Assembly: GCA_014695295.1 (NCBI GenBank)
Contig: JACJNY010000057.1
Span: forward strand, 1-64,000
Source: Microcoleus sp. FACHB-61
Lineage (GTDB): Bacteria > Cyanobacteriota > Cyanobacteriia > Cyanobacteriales > Microcoleaceae
Direction of reading: 5' to 3'
Length of the DNA stretch: 64,000 nucleotides
Positions within the stretch are counted from its first letter, which is position 1. Every line of letters starts with the position of its first letter. The position numbers and the translations under genes were made by a program. Shown here one piece after another: positions 49,637 to 59,429 of this stretch. The notes beneath the pieces are model-generated. The model was given only the letters and a program-made list of their open reading frames with translations. It was not told the DNA's origin and searched no databases.

Positions 49637-50331
49637 TTTTCTCGGTTGTTAGGGGTTGACGGTTAGCGGTTTATGCCGCCTGTATCGACCAGTTTTGCTG
49701 GTCAGGGGCGGGTTTGCCGAGTTGCGGCAGTTCGAGAGTTCTAGACTCTTGTGCCGTTTACTTTACCTTATTTGCTGTCATCTTGGGTAGATGCAGAGCA
49801 AGTCGCCTCAGAAAAATCTTTGGTGGCCAGAGTTGGGGGAGTTGCGGGTTGTTTGGGGATTTGGGCAATTATTTTTCCGGGTGGTGATTTTCTGGAAAAT
49901 TTAGGTGACTATAGGAAATTAGATGGAATTGCACGTTGAATAATTACCAATTATTGAGGCAATCTGGGAGTTGTTCAACCTGATTTGGAGTGCTTTGCAT
50001 ATGAAAACACTTCGGACAGTTTTTGATTGCCAACCCTAAAATAAGGCTTTGATTGCGATTGGGCGATCGAGCTGCCTGCGTTAGAATCAAGGGTTTGTGA
50101 CTACTACCTAAAAACTGTCCTGGCTATCGTATTAAAAATGTAAAATGTGTGGATTGATTTCCTCTCGCCCGAATAGCCATCGCCCCGCTGTCACTTCCCC
50201 CGTTCCCCCAAAAGCGCTCGCCCTCGACCCATGCTCAAATAAGCTCAACAAATCAGCTAAATTTCTTGCCCAGGGAATGCAGCCAAAGGCTAAACTAATC
50301 TAAGCTTTACCATAAAATTTTCTCCCCGTTC
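49637..50331. other. Long spacer before the glycosyltransferase gene
   Basis: A 62-codon plus-strand frame from GTG at 49751 (PFTLPYLLSSWVDAEQ...) has no SD and no identifiable product; I do not accept it as a gene. The rest shows only A/T-rich spacer and HIP1-type sites. Confidence 0.5.
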
Positions 50332-51531
50332 ATGAACATCGCTTATTTAGTCAACCAATATCCCAAAGTCAGCCACAGCTTTGTCCGCAGAGAAGTCCTA
50401 GCGGTAGAAAATTGCGGTATGAAAGTCGCACGTTTTTCGATCCGATCCTGCGAGTCAGAACTCGTTGATGGGGCCGACAAACTAGAGCAAGAATTGACTA
50501 AAGTAATCTTAGGAGTTGGTGTACAGGGGTTAGCGTGGGCTTTGCTCCGCGTTGCCGCAACTAGACCCATTCGATTCATCGAAGCTGTGCGGTTAATGTT
50601 CAAAGTTGGCTGGCACTCGGAACGGGGGATTTTGCTGCATCTAGCTTATTTAGCAGAAGCTTGCATTCTTTTAAATTGGTTTGCAGAATCGGGTACAGCA
50701 CACGTTCACGCTCACTTCGGGACAAATTCGACAACAGTCGCAATGCTGTGCCGCGTGCTTGGCGGGCCGACTTACAGTTTCACGGTTCACGGCCCTGAAG
50801 AATTCGATAAAGCCACACTTCTTTCCTTAGACGAAAAAATTAAGCGATCGACCTTTGTAGCGGCGGTTAGTTCCTTCGGTAAAAGTCAGCTTTTTCGGTG
50901 GTGCGATCGCACTTTTTGGTCAAAAATTCACGTCATACACTGCGGCGTAGATGCTGCATTTTTAGCTGCACCCTACGTCCCCATACCCGCAGCACCCCGC
51001 TTAGCTTGCATTGGCCGGCTCAGCGAACAAAAAGGTCATTTGTTATTGCTAGAAGCTGCTAACTTGCTAGCAGTTCAAGGCTTAGAGTTTAAGTTGGTAC
51101 TGGTAGGAGACGGGCCGCTGCGATCAGATATTGAACAGCAGATTTTGCAACTCGGCCTGCAAAACCATATAGAAATTACCGGTTGGGCCAGTGGCGATCG
51201 AGTTCAGCAAGAGATTTTAGCTTCGCGGGCAATGGTATTGCCTAGTTTTGCTGAAGGTTTGCCCGTCGTAATTATGGAAGCCCTCGCTCTCAACCGGCCC
51301 GTAATTAGCACTTATGTTGCTGGCATCCCGGAGCTCGTAGAACCCGGTGTTTGCGGTTGGTTAGTTCCTCCCGGTTCCGCAGAAGCATTAGCGGTAGCGA
51401 TGCGCGCGGTACTGGAAGCACCTCTAGAAAAACTAGAACAAATGGGGAAAACAGGAGCAGAACGGGTTGCTCAACAACACAATGTTGATTTAGAGGCAAA
51501 AAAATTAGTCGCGCTGTTTGAGAGTGCTTGA
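50332..51531 (+). CDS. Glycosyltransferase family 4, probable exopolysaccharide enzyme
   Basis: A 399-residue GT-B enzyme. It starts MNIAYLVNQYPKVSHSFVRREVLAVENCG, has VHAHFGTNSTTVAMLCRVLGG and FTVHGPEEFDK in the acceptor domain, and IGRLSEQKGHLLLLEAANLL with PSFAEGLPVVIMEALALNRPVI, the GT4 E-x7-E motif, in the donor domain. The pattern matches enzymes of polysaccharide biosynthesis; sugar specificity is unknown. No other polysaccharide genes are adjacent. Confidence 0.92.
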   Translation: MNIAYLVNQYPKVSHSFVRREVLAVENCGMKVARFSIRSCESELVDGADKLEQELTKVILGVGVQGLAWALLRVAATRPIRFIEAVRLMFKVGWHSERGILLHLAYLAEACILLNWFAESGTAHVHAHFGTNSTTVAMLCRVLGGPTYSFTVHGPEEFDKATLLSLDEKIKRSTFVAAVSSFGKSQLFRWCDRTFWSKIHVIHCGVDAAFLAAPYVPIPAAPRLACIGRLSEQKGHLLLLEAANLLAVQGLEFKLVLVGDGPLRSDIEQQILQLGLQNHIEITGWASGDRVQQEILASRAMVLPSFAEGLPVVIMEALALNRPVISTYVAGIPELVEPGVCGWLVPPGSAEALAVAMRAVLEAPLEKLEQMGKTGAERVAQQHNVDLEAKKLVALFESA

Positions 51532-51926
51532 GAATGGTGCAAAACCTATTGATTAACTGACATCAAATCTGTTAGCATCGGAATTATTCATATATCTCTT
51601 CTCTGCATCTGCGTGAATCAGCGTCAATCCATTGTCATCTGCGGTTAATAAATTCTCTTTTTTTAACCGCAGATAGAGGCAAATAAACACAGATTAACGC
51701 AAATGAATTCTATCAATTCCGGTTGCACCGTCCGTGATAGTTGAGTGTTGACTGTTGACTGGATTTTACAATTCCGATGCTACCGGATTTGATATGACAT
51801 CTTGCACAATTATTAATAAGTCTTTCAAGGGCGAGTTCTCCTGCCCACCGCACAGGAAAATTAATTGTTGGTGGAACAGGCTGGACGGCCTGTTCCTTTA
51901 ATTAAAGCAACCTACTTACAAACTTT
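51532..51926. repeat. Spacer with two inverted repeats
   Basis: ATCTGCGGTTAA (51637-51648) and TTAACCGCAGAT (51663-51674) form a 12-bp inverted repeat around a T-rich loop. GGAACAGGC (51873-51881) and GCCTGTTCC (51888-51896) form a second hairpin of the same family as at 31024-31085. Neither is followed by a protein gene on the plus strand; the second lies at the 3' side of the MoxR gene and may end it. Confidence 0.7.
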
Positions 51927-52835
51927 TTAAGGAATAGGAACAGACCGCAACAACTTGTCAACAATCGCCTTAGCCCTCTTTCCCCCCGCCGGAATTAATC
52001 GGTGAGAAAGTACGTGCGGCGCCAAATATTTCACATCATCAGGAGTCCCATAATCCCGCCCCTCCATAAACGCCAAAGCCTGCAACGCCCGGTGCAAAGC
52101 CACCGCACCCCGGGGACTCACCCCCAGAGTAATCTCCTCATCCTCCCGCGTCGATCGCACCAAATCTACAATATACTGTTTCAAAGAGCCTTCCACCTTC
52201 ACACCAGCGCACAAACGGCGCAATTCCTGCACTTCTTCCAAAGAAATACAAGGCTGCAAATCTTCAACAGCAAAACTATCAGAAAGCCGTTCCAACATTT
52301 GCAACTCTTCCAACGCAGCGGGATAGCCCAAAGTCAAAGACAAAGTAAACCGATCCATCTGCGCTTCCGGCAGCGGAAAAGTGCCTTGATATTCGATCGG
52401 GTTCTGAGTCGCAATCACAAAAAACGGCGCCGGAACATTTCGAGAAACTCCATCAACTGTCACCTGCTTTTCTTCCATCACTTCCAGCAAAGCTGACTGA
52501 GTTCGCGGCGTCGCCCGATTGATTTCATCGGCAAGCAAAACATTAGCAAAAACTGGCCCGGGCAAAAACTCAAACTCTCCGCTGCGCGGATTCCAAATAT
52601 TAGTACCGGTGATATCCGTCGGTAACAAATCGGGAGTGCACTGAATCCGCTGAAATTTCCCATCGATCGATCGCGCCAAAGACTTCGCCAGCAGCGTTTT
52701 TCCCACACCCGGCACGTCTTCCAGCAGCGCGTGCCCGCCCGAAAGCACGGCTACCAGCACCAAGCGAATAGCATCCGCTTTGCCGACCATAGTTTTGCCT
52801 AGATTTTGTTTTAGTCGCTCAATAGGTTGTCTCAT
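51927..52835 (-). CDS. MoxR-family AAA ATPase
   Basis: A 302-residue AAA+ chaperone-like ATPase: Walker A EDVPGVGKTLLAKSLA, Walker B VLLADEINRATPRTQSALLEVMEE, sensor region FVIATQNPIEYQGTFPLPEAQMDRF and the C-terminal helical lid. MoxR proteins usually work with von Willebrand A-domain proteins to activate metal-protein complexes; no such partner gene is seen within the window. It is a single gene. Confidence 0.94.
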   Translation of the reverse strand: MRQPIERLKQNLGKTMVGKADAIRLVLVAVLSGGHALLEDVPGVGKTLLAKSLARSIDGKFQRIQCTPDLLPTDITGTNIWNPRSGEFEFLPGPVFANVLLADEINRATPRTQSALLEVMEEKQVTVDGVSRNVPAPFFVIATQNPIEYQGTFPLPEAQMDRFTLSLTLGYPAALEELQMLERLSDSFAVEDLQPCISLEEVQELRRLCAGVKVEGSLKQYIVDLVRSTREDEEITLGVSPRGAVALHRALQALAFMEGRDYGTPDDVKYLAPHVLSHRLIPAGGKRAKAIVDKLLRSVPIP

Positions 52836-52999
52836 ATCCCTGATTTCTAATTGCTAATTGCTAATTTTTGAAAAGATATCAAGATTGCCAAATTCTTGAG
52901 TCTTTGCCTTGCGGACTTCGTATTTGTACAACTAGAATTTAGTCTGACTCATCTTGCACCATTTTTAAAACCGATCGCCTGTTCTAGATCACATAATTA

Positions 53000-54217
53000 T
53001 TAGACTTTAGCAGCTAATACGCTTCTAGCCATATCACAATCTGCCTGAATTTGAGTTTTGAGAGCTTCCAGAGAAGCGAATTTTTGTTCGGGTCGCAAAA
53101 ACTCTACCAAACTCGCGCTCAAGGTTTGACCGTACAAATCCCCAGACCAATCTAACAGGTGAACTTCCACAGTGGGTTGCAGACCGTCTACTGTCGGGCG
53201 GCAACCAACATTCATCACCCCATTGACAAAAACTAAATTTGATGATCTGCCGGGAATTATAGATTTGGGATTTTCCCCCTGATAGGAAGAACTTTCATCT
53301 TTCATCTTTTCCCCTCCCTGCTTCACCGAGACTCGCACCGCGTACACGCCAAAACGTGGCAAAAATTTTTCCGGCGGCAGTTCGATATTAGCAGTAGGAA
53401 ATCCGATCGTCCTGCCCAGGCGCTGTCCGCCAACCACAGGCCCGACTAAACTGTAAGGTCGCCCCAGCAACTGATTCGCTCTTGTGAGGTCGCCGGATGC
53501 CAGACCTTCGCGGATTGCAGAACTGCTGATCCGTTCGCCCTCACCGCAATTATGCAGCGGTACAAGAGCAACATCAATACCGTAACCAGACGCGATAGAC
53601 TGCAAATCCACAGCCGTCCCAGCGCGTCCCCGTCCAAACCGAAAATCAACCCCCACACTAATTCGACTCGCTTTTAGTTGCCGCACCAGAATTTCCTCGA
53701 CAAACTCACAAGCAGTCAAAGCCGCCAATTCTCGATCGAACGGCAGCAGCACAAGTTGCTCGACGCCCATTGCTTCGAGCAATTCTACCTTTTCTGCCAG
53801 AGGCGTCAGCAGTTTTTTCTGTTGACCCGTAAAGAATTCTTGCGGGTGGGGATCGAATGTCACCACAGTGCCGTAAAGCCGATCGACCCCATCAGAATCG
53901 CGACCAGAGAGGCTGTTGCCCTCTGCCCTTGTCTGCCCTATCAAACCATCGAAATTATGGCGGCTGTCGGCTCGATCGGGCGGTGCTGCTGAGTCATTCT
54001 CGCAGGTCGCCGGATGTTCGCTGTCCAAATTTTTATCTCTGCCAGTCTTTGAGCGCCAGTTTTGCCCGGTTTCCGAAACCGTCGCAGAATTTGGCCCAGG
54101 CGATGTATTTAAAATTGGCTGCACGACTTGTTGGTGCCCTAGGTGCAAACCATCAAAGTTTCCCAAGGCAACAGAAGTTGGAGTCAGAGCAGCGCTACAA
54201 GAAGAAGTTACCCACAC
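53000..54217 (-). CDS. ribF: Bifunctional riboflavin kinase/FAD synthetase with two insertions
   Basis: Converts riboflavin to FMN and FMN to FAD. The N-terminal FAD synthetase domain has ALGNFDGLHLGHQQV and VTFDPHPQEFF; the flavokinase domain has GRTIGFPTANIELP and GVMNVGCRPTV. At 405 residues it is some 90 longer than usual. Residues about 36-113 (DNA 53879-54112) are a low-complexity polar stretch between the nucleotide-binding loop and the second strand, and residues about 301-326 (DNA 53240-53317) are a second one derived from GATGAAA-type spacer repeats. Both lie in loops, so activity may be kept. Confidence 0.93.
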   Translation of the reverse strand: MWVTSSCSAALTPTSVALGNFDGLHLGHQQVVQPILNTSPGPNSATVSETGQNWRSKTGRDKNLDSEHPATCENDSAAPPDRADSRHNFDGLIGQTRAEGNSLSGRDSDGVDRLYGTVVTFDPHPQEFFTGQQKKLLTPLAEKVELLEAMGVEQLVLLPFDRELAALTACEFVEEILVRQLKASRISVGVDFRFGRGRAGTAVDLQSIASGYGIDVALVPLHNCGEGERISSSAIREGLASGDLTRANQLLGRPYSLVGPVVGGQRLGRTIGFPTANIELPPEKFLPRFGVYAVRVSVKQGGEKMKDESSSYQGENPKSIIPGRSSNLVFVNGVMNVGCRPTVDGLQPTVEVHLLDWSGDLYGQTLSASLVEFLRPEQKFASLEALKTQIQADCDMARSVLAAKV

Positions 54218-54264
54218 GCTTAAGATTTTGACACACTTAGCCAGATTGCGATCGCCAGTCGATG

Positions 54265-54292
54265 TTAGATTTTAGATTTTAGATTTTAGATT
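54265..54292. repeat. AGATTTT heptanucleotide array
   Basis: Four tandem AGATTTT units, the reverse-strand form of the AATCTAA family. Confidence 0.85.
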
Positions 54293-54450
54293 GATTCCAG
54301 AGATGCAATCTAGGAGATTGAAGTAGGATCTAAACTTTTTGGTTTTCCACGACAGGAGTCGGGGGCTTGTATCCGTCTTTGAGGTCAGCCCTAACTTAAA
54401 ATTGGAGATTTCCGACCTCAAGATTTCAGAACCATCTGGCCTCAAATCCA

Positions 54451-55395
54451 TCAGACAGACACTTGAGGCGCTTGCACCGACGACGCTTCAGACAAATCTT
54501 TATCAGGAGGCAGCAACTGTAACGACAAACCTTCCCGCGCCATCAAACTGTTCGGGAACCTTTGAGCCACTTGTTCTCCCACCCTGTCTAAAAACTCATC
54601 ATTGTGCAGCGGGTCGTGGTGAAAAATTACCAACTTTTTGACATTAGCAGCCTTTGCCACCTTTACCGCTTCCTGCCAAGTCGAATGTCCCCAGCCGACC
54701 TTGCTGCTCTTCTCCGAATAATACTCCTCATCGGTATAAGTAGCGTCGTAGATCAGCACCTCAGCATCCCGGGCCAGATACAGCACATTGTCGTCCAAAC
54801 GGTCGGGCAAATGTTCGGTATCAGTCACGTAAGCAGCCGAATACCCCCGCCAGTTCACGCGATAGCCTACAGCTTCCCCGGGATGGTTCAACAAAGCAGT
54901 TTCCACCTTAATATCTCCGATTTCCACCGGTTGGCCCACTTCTATATCGTTAAATTTCAGGTCGGCCCCCATAATTTGCAGGGGCACCGGAAAGTTCGGG
55001 TGGAGCATCTGGTCGTTGAGCCGCTGCTGGATAGTAGCATTAGTAGGAGAAGGAGCAACTGCCCCATAGATATGAAAACAATTGCCCTTAATAAAAGCTG
55101 GGACAAAAAATGGGAATCCTTGAATGTGGTCCCAGTGAGAGTGAGTAAAAAACATATGAGCTTCTACGGGCATCTGGGACAGGAGAGTTTGTCCCAAAAC
55201 CCGCAATCCAGTACCGCCATCGAAAATTAGGCGACTGTCACCCACTCGCATTTCTATACAGGGCGTGTTACCCCCGTAACGTACTGTTTCAGCCCCGGGA
55301 GACGCTATGCTACCTCTAACGCCCCAGAAGTGAACCGTGAATTGGTTTTGCATACTAGATATGGGTTTTCCTGCAAGATTGTTCCGGCGAGCCAT
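54451..55395 (-). CDS. MBL-fold metallo-hydrolase
   Basis: About 300 residues with the metallo-beta-lactamase signature THSHWDHIQGFPFFVPA, a downstream DTEHLPDRLDDNVLY with a metal ligand Asp, and HHDPLHNDEF near the C-terminus. It resembles the phosphodiesterase/RNase Z-like branch found near sensory systems; substrate is unknown. The frame starts at ATG 55395; homologues I recall begin near QNQFTVHFWGVRGS, which favours the ATG at 55353. It is not in an operon. Confidence 0.88.
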   Translation of the reverse strand: MARRNNLAGKPISSMQNQFTVHFWGVRGSIASPGAETVRYGGNTPCIEMRVGDSRLIFDGGTGLRVLGQTLLSQMPVEAHMFFTHSHWDHIQGFPFFVPAFIKGNCFHIYGAVAPSPTNATIQQRLNDQMLHPNFPVPLQIMGADLKFNDIEVGQPVEIGDIKVETALLNHPGEAVGYRVNWRGYSAAYVTDTEHLPDRLDDNVLYLARDAEVLIYDATYTDEEYYSEKSSKVGWGHSTWQEAVKVAKAANVKKLVIFHHDPLHNDEFLDRVGEQVAQRFPNSLMAREGLSLQLLPPDKDLSEASSVQAPQVSV

Positions 55396-56202
55396 CGGTA
55401 AGGTGTTTACATAGTGGTAAGGGCTTTACCATCAAACCCAAGCTCTTTGACGGTCGAGTCGAGAAACGCACTTGTTGGAAGTGCCAAGAGTCTCGCTTGC
55501 CAGAGAATGCAAAACTGTTGGGCTTGACAACTGAGCAAGAAATTACAAGGTAGACTAATCAAGTCTCGATCGTAAGTATTCTTTTGTTCTCTTTACTAGC
55601 CTAACCTCCCCTGACACAGTTTGGGACAGCAATTCTGCCTGAGTCTGGTCAAAAGCCGCTGTTTTTCCAGCCTCCGCACTTGCCGAACAGGATCGCGCGG
55701 TTGATTGTTGGCGCTGCTGCTTTACGGGTTTGAACCCGGATGATGGCATTCCTGCTATCTAGTCCGGTCGATCGACCATAATATCCAGGCGTCTGGGCGG
55801 GCTTACGGCAATATCTGGCCGATCTTGCCGATCGGGCGTGACGGGACGGCCCCTACAATAATGACGGTTAATTTACCGGACTTGATATGCTGGTTTATAA
55901 AGCCTACTCAAACTTAACTTTAGTTACCTAAAGCCAATTGAAGTTGACTTACAACACTATTGGATAGCCGACTATCCCCAGATAAGTCGGCTATCGCCCG
56001 ATCGCCAAAGGTTATATAGTTAACTTTAGCGCCTAAACCTAAATTAGTCTATTAGACCTCTCCAGAAAAGAATTATGCGTCATTTAAAACCCTTGGTGGA
56101 GACAAGGAGATGGCGTCTCTACATAAATTCGGCGATGTCCGATTAATTGCCCCTACAGAAACAGGAGTTGCAGGTTTAAACAAGACCTGAGTTCGACGGA
56201 GA
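55396..56202. other. Long spacer with a strong hairpin
   Basis: No gene is supported. A plus-strand frame ending at 55551 reads KLFDGRVEKRTCWKCQESRL but has no start codon, and a 64-codon minus-strand frame at 55555-55749 has no identity. A hairpin with arms GATAGCCGACT (55963-55973) and AGTCGGCTATC (55985-55995) is the clearest structure. Two GGCGATCG sites and A/T-rich sequence fill the rest. Confidence 0.55.
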
Positions 56203-59200
56203 CTAAAAAAGCCCCATTCCCAAGGCAGAAGGCAGAGATGAAGAAACATTTTGCTCAGCAGCTATTTGGCTGCCAGGTTGCCTAAGTGCGCCGACTCCAG
56301 GGAGATTTATTGCTGTGGAACCGATCGCAGAATTATGCTCGGTATCGAACCCCATCAAGCCAGAAACTGTTCTGAAGTCTGTGATCAAAGCACTGTCGAT
56401 GTTGTCGTCTCCCGACACCGCCGCCGAGCTCAAACCACCATCAGTCAGAATATCTAGTGACTGCGATCGCCTGGGAGTTTCATTCTCCAAAGCCAGCCCA
56501 AAAGCTAATATTTGAGTAAACTGGGTAGCGCTAAAATTATTGTCGCTCACTAGCACTAAAGATTGCTGTCCGTTCGGCAACACTGGCCCCAAAGTCATAC
56601 CTTCAACATTATCCAACCCAGTCGGCAAACCCAGGGTGTCAAAATTGAGTACCAAGCGTTTCTCAACAGGTCTGACAGTATTAATGTTAATAGCATTCAG
56701 CGAATTAATGCCACTAATGTCGCTGGCTCCGTTTAGCCGGACTTCGTAGAGTTTGATGGTATTTCCCGTGCCAGGTGCGCCTGCTGAAAAAGAGCGTTCC
56801 AGTGCTAAGAAAGTGCCGCGATTGTCTAAAGCCAACAGTTCCACTAAACCGTTTGTATTAAAGCCTGTCTCTGGAACTGCTGGAACTGCCACCGGGTCAG
56901 TTAGATAAAGAAATTCTTGTTCCGGCTGTCCTGTGGTTAAATTGTATTTGAGGATGCGCGATCGCGAACCAGTATTAGTTGTTGCGATCGGCCCGTCTTG
57001 CACTAAAGCATTCTCGTTTGCTGTAAACAAGAATTTCCCATCGGGAGTAATTGTCAGGTTTTCAAAAGCTAAATTGTTGCGAATTCCCGCTGTTGGTGCA
57101 TCTGCTGGACCTATAACTGGTACAAACTTTGAGGGCACGGGTAATTCTCGCAACTGGCGACCTGTCCCTAAAGCAAACTCGTTGACAAATGGACTCTGAA
57201 GTCTACCAGCCAAGGTACTGACTTCGCCTTCTGAGGAAATAAACACGGTGCCGTTACTCGTTAAACCGATGCCTTCCGGGTCGATGGTATTAGTAGCAAA
57301 AGGTTGATTGTTTTGGTTGAGCAGAGTTGTCACGTCAGAGAAATTAATCCCGGAACTAGACAGCGAACCAGAACTTAAATCGATATTGAGAGTATAGAAT
57401 CGGGCCGGATTTCTGTCCGAACGATCGTCAGAAATACTGTAATAGCGGTTGTTAATTTGGTCGTAATCAATGCCAGAAAGTCCGCCGACTTGAGTTCCTT
57501 CTACAGTGACGGAACCTGTTGGATAAGTAGCTTGTCCGATGAAGTTGATATTTCTGACACTGGTGCGGGGAGAGCGATCGCCCACAGCAATATCTGCCCA
57601 AACTAAACTGTGGTCAGAAGTAGGAGTATTGTCCGCAGTTTGGCGATCGCCCACCAATCTGTACAGCGGATCTGTCGTCAAAGGCCAAAATACCCCAGCA
57701 TCATTAATCGGCAAGTCAGCCGACGGCAAAACATAATCAACTCGCAGATTTCCCGGGTTATTTCCTGCATCTCCAAAATCCGCCGTATCAAAAGCAGCAT
57801 TGCCTTTTTGGTTGACATTATTACCGCCGTCTGCTACTTGTTGAATGCCACCTAAACTTGCAGGAATTACGCTAGTGACTCCTGTATTTACTCGCGAGTT
57901 ATTTAGCAACTGCAAAATCGCCTTGTCAAAACTATCCCCATCAAAAGGATCGGCATTTTGGTCGCCCATAATTACGAAACTAGCATTGGGCGCAAGTCCG
58001 CCAACTGTGCGGCGATCGTCGTAAATATAACTACCTCTACCGGGAGTAACGTAATCTGCCCAAAAGCGAATTTCATCATGATTTCGCTTGCCGTTTCTGT
58101 CTTCAGGGCCGTCAAATACAGGCGGGGTCGGATGACTGACTAAAGCGTGAACTATCTCGCCGTTGATATTAATTGGCACGTCCCAGTGACTTTTGGAAGA
58201 AAGGCGAAATACGTTTAATTCAGCAGGCGAGTAATAGTCATTTGCTGCGGGGGTAGACGGGTCATCCGGCAATAATGCCCCTGGCATATCTTTCCAAAGG
58301 AAGTTTTGGAACGTGCGAATATTGGCAGTATCAATGGGATATTTTGAGTACACAGCCATTCCGTATTGTCCAGGAAAATCCCCAAACCCGAAAGCGTCGT
58401 TGCCATATCCGTTTGTGCCAATTTGTGTGACAACAGAACCGTTGTTGTCTAAATCTAAACCCGAAGCAATGCCCGTGTTAGAAGGGGCAGTATAGCGAAA
58501 GGGATAATTAACAGGACTTGCGCCATTTTGACTGACTGACAGATAGTTTTGCTGAAACAAATTTAGCGCTGTGCTGCTGCTGTCGTAGTCAAACTCGTTA
58601 ATTAACAAAACATCTGGATTTACCCGCTGAATTGTTTCAGCGACATTCTTTGCTTGCTGGTTGTTGGGAGTAGATAAATCTGTAATTAACCGACCTGCAT
58701 TACTGCGGTTCAAAGAAGCGTTGAAGCTAGAAAAGCGAACTCCCGGAACAGGGTTTTGGGCTACAGTGAAATCTCCTGCATCGAAGGAGTTGACTCCCTC
58801 CAAAATCGCGAGAAATTCGTTAGTTGCTGTATCTCGCAGAACAATGCTGTTGCTGAAATTACCCGTACCTTGAGAAATTTCGATATTAGCCGGGGAGATT
58901 CCACTTAAACTAATTAAGTCTTGACCTTTAACAAAATCGGTGATCAGGTCAGCATTTTCGAGTTGGGAACCGCCAGTAGTGCGCGTTCCTATCCGCCCGA
59001 TCGCGAAAATATTTTTACCGCCACCGCCAGTTAAAATGTCGCGGTCGAGGTCGCCGTAGAGAAAATCGTCTCCTTCGCCACCTTGAAGGGTATCCTGGTT
59101 TCGACCGCCGTAGAGTGCGTCATTTCCCGCACCGCCCAATAAAAAGTCATTACCTGAACTACCAAAAAGGCGATTATTTCCTTGCTGACCGGAGATGGCG

Positions 59201-59286
59201 TCATCGCCCCCCAACCCATAAATCAAGTCCGCTGCGATCGTCCCGCTTAATGTGTCATTCCCTGATGTACCGTTAATTGCTGCCAC
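56203..59286 (-). CDS. RTX-type secreted EEP hydrolase fused to a phytase-like esterase domain
   Basis: A 1027-residue protein of probable type I secretion: no signal peptide, but an N-terminal RTX Ca-binding region (GGDDAISGQQGNNRLFGSSG, GNDALYGG..) of about 100 residues. Next comes an endonuclease/exonuclease/phosphatase domain (about 180-570) with INEFDYD, SHPTPPVFDG, MGDQNADPFDGDSF and the terminal SDHSLVWADI. The last part (about 590-960) has IDYDQINNRYYSISDD, DPEGIGLTSNGTVFISSEGE and NFEALAFSPD-like strands, the pattern of esterase-like phytase proteins. It could release phosphate from nucleic acids or phosphoesters. The start is GTG at 59286 with GAGGGG about 9 bases upstream. A Pho-box-like promoter lies upstream. 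Confidence 0.85.
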   Translation of the reverse strand: MAAINGTSGNDTLSGTIAADLIYGLGGDDAISGQQGNNRLFGSSGNDFLLGGAGNDALYGGRNQDTLQGGEGDDFLYGDLDRDILTGGGGKNIFAIGRIGTRTTGGSQLENADLITDFVKGQDLISLSGISPANIEISQGTGNFSNSIVLRDTATNEFLAILEGVNSFDAGDFTVAQNPVPGVRFSSFNASLNRSNAGRLITDLSTPNNQQAKNVAETIQRVNPDVLLINEFDYDSSSTALNLFQQNYLSVSQNGASPVNYPFRYTAPSNTGIASGLDLDNNGSVVTQIGTNGYGNDAFGFGDFPGQYGMAVYSKYPIDTANIRTFQNFLWKDMPGALLPDDPSTPAANDYYSPAELNVFRLSSKSHWDVPININGEIVHALVSHPTPPVFDGPEDRNGKRNHDEIRFWADYVTPGRGSYIYDDRRTVGGLAPNASFVIMGDQNADPFDGDSFDKAILQLLNNSRVNTGVTSVIPASLGGIQQVADGGNNVNQKGNAAFDTADFGDAGNNPGNLRVDYVLPSADLPINDAGVFWPLTTDPLYRLVGDRQTADNTPTSDHSLVWADIAVGDRSPRTSVRNINFIGQATYPTGSVTVEGTQVGGLSGIDYDQINNRYYSISDDRSDRNPARFYTLNIDLSSGSLSSSGINFSDVTTLLNQNNQPFATNTIDPEGIGLTSNGTVFISSEGEVSTLAGRLQSPFVNEFALGTGRQLRELPVPSKFVPVIGPADAPTAGIRNNLAFENLTITPDGKFLFTANENALVQDGPIATTNTGSRSRILKYNLTTGQPEQEFLYLTDPVAVPAVPETGFNTNGLVELLALDNRGTFLALERSFSAGAPGTGNTIKLYEVRLNGASDISGINSLNAININTVRPVEKRLVLNFDTLGLPTGLDNVEGMTLGPVLPNGQQSLVLVSDNNFSATQFTQILAFGLALENETPRRSQSLDILTDGGLSSAAVSGDDNIDSALITDFRTVSGLMGFDTEHNSAIGSTAINLPGVGALRQPGSQIAAEQNVSSSLPSALGMGLF

Positions 59287-59335
59287 GTTAAGTAACCCCT
59301 CTATACTGCTGAAGTCAAATATTTTCGGCTTTTGG

Positions 59336-59382
59336 AGTATAGTCTCACGCTAAGATTAAAGACTGATTATTTACTGGTTAAA
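59336..59382 (-). promoter_or_regulatory. Pho-box-like promoter for the minus-strand secreted hydrolase
   Basis: Reading the minus strand, TTTAACCA, AATAATCA and TTTAATCT (59382-59353) are three 8-mers at 11-bp spacing, resembling the cyanobacterial Pho box (CTTAACCT) at 6, 4 and 6 of 8 positions. A -10 box TATACT (59341-59336) follows 11 bases later, and the gene starts about 50 bases downstream of it. Confidence 0.5.
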
Positions 59383-59429
59383 CACTCGCACACTTTGCTT
59401 CCTTGAGCCGATCGTTCCTGACAGCTTGG

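Noticed and set aside
49751-49939. GTG-started 62-codon ORF before the glycosyltransferase
   Set aside because: No SD and no resemblance to known proteins; looks like open spacer.
55404-55551. Plus-strand frame ending with CWKCQESRL (zinc-ribbon-like)
   Set aside because: No usable start codon upstream and no second Cys pair; a fragment at best.
55720-55750. tRNA-like T-loop motif GGGTTCAAACCC on the minus strand
   Set aside because: Neighbouring sequence has no acceptor stem, anticodon arm or D arm; it is not a tRNA.
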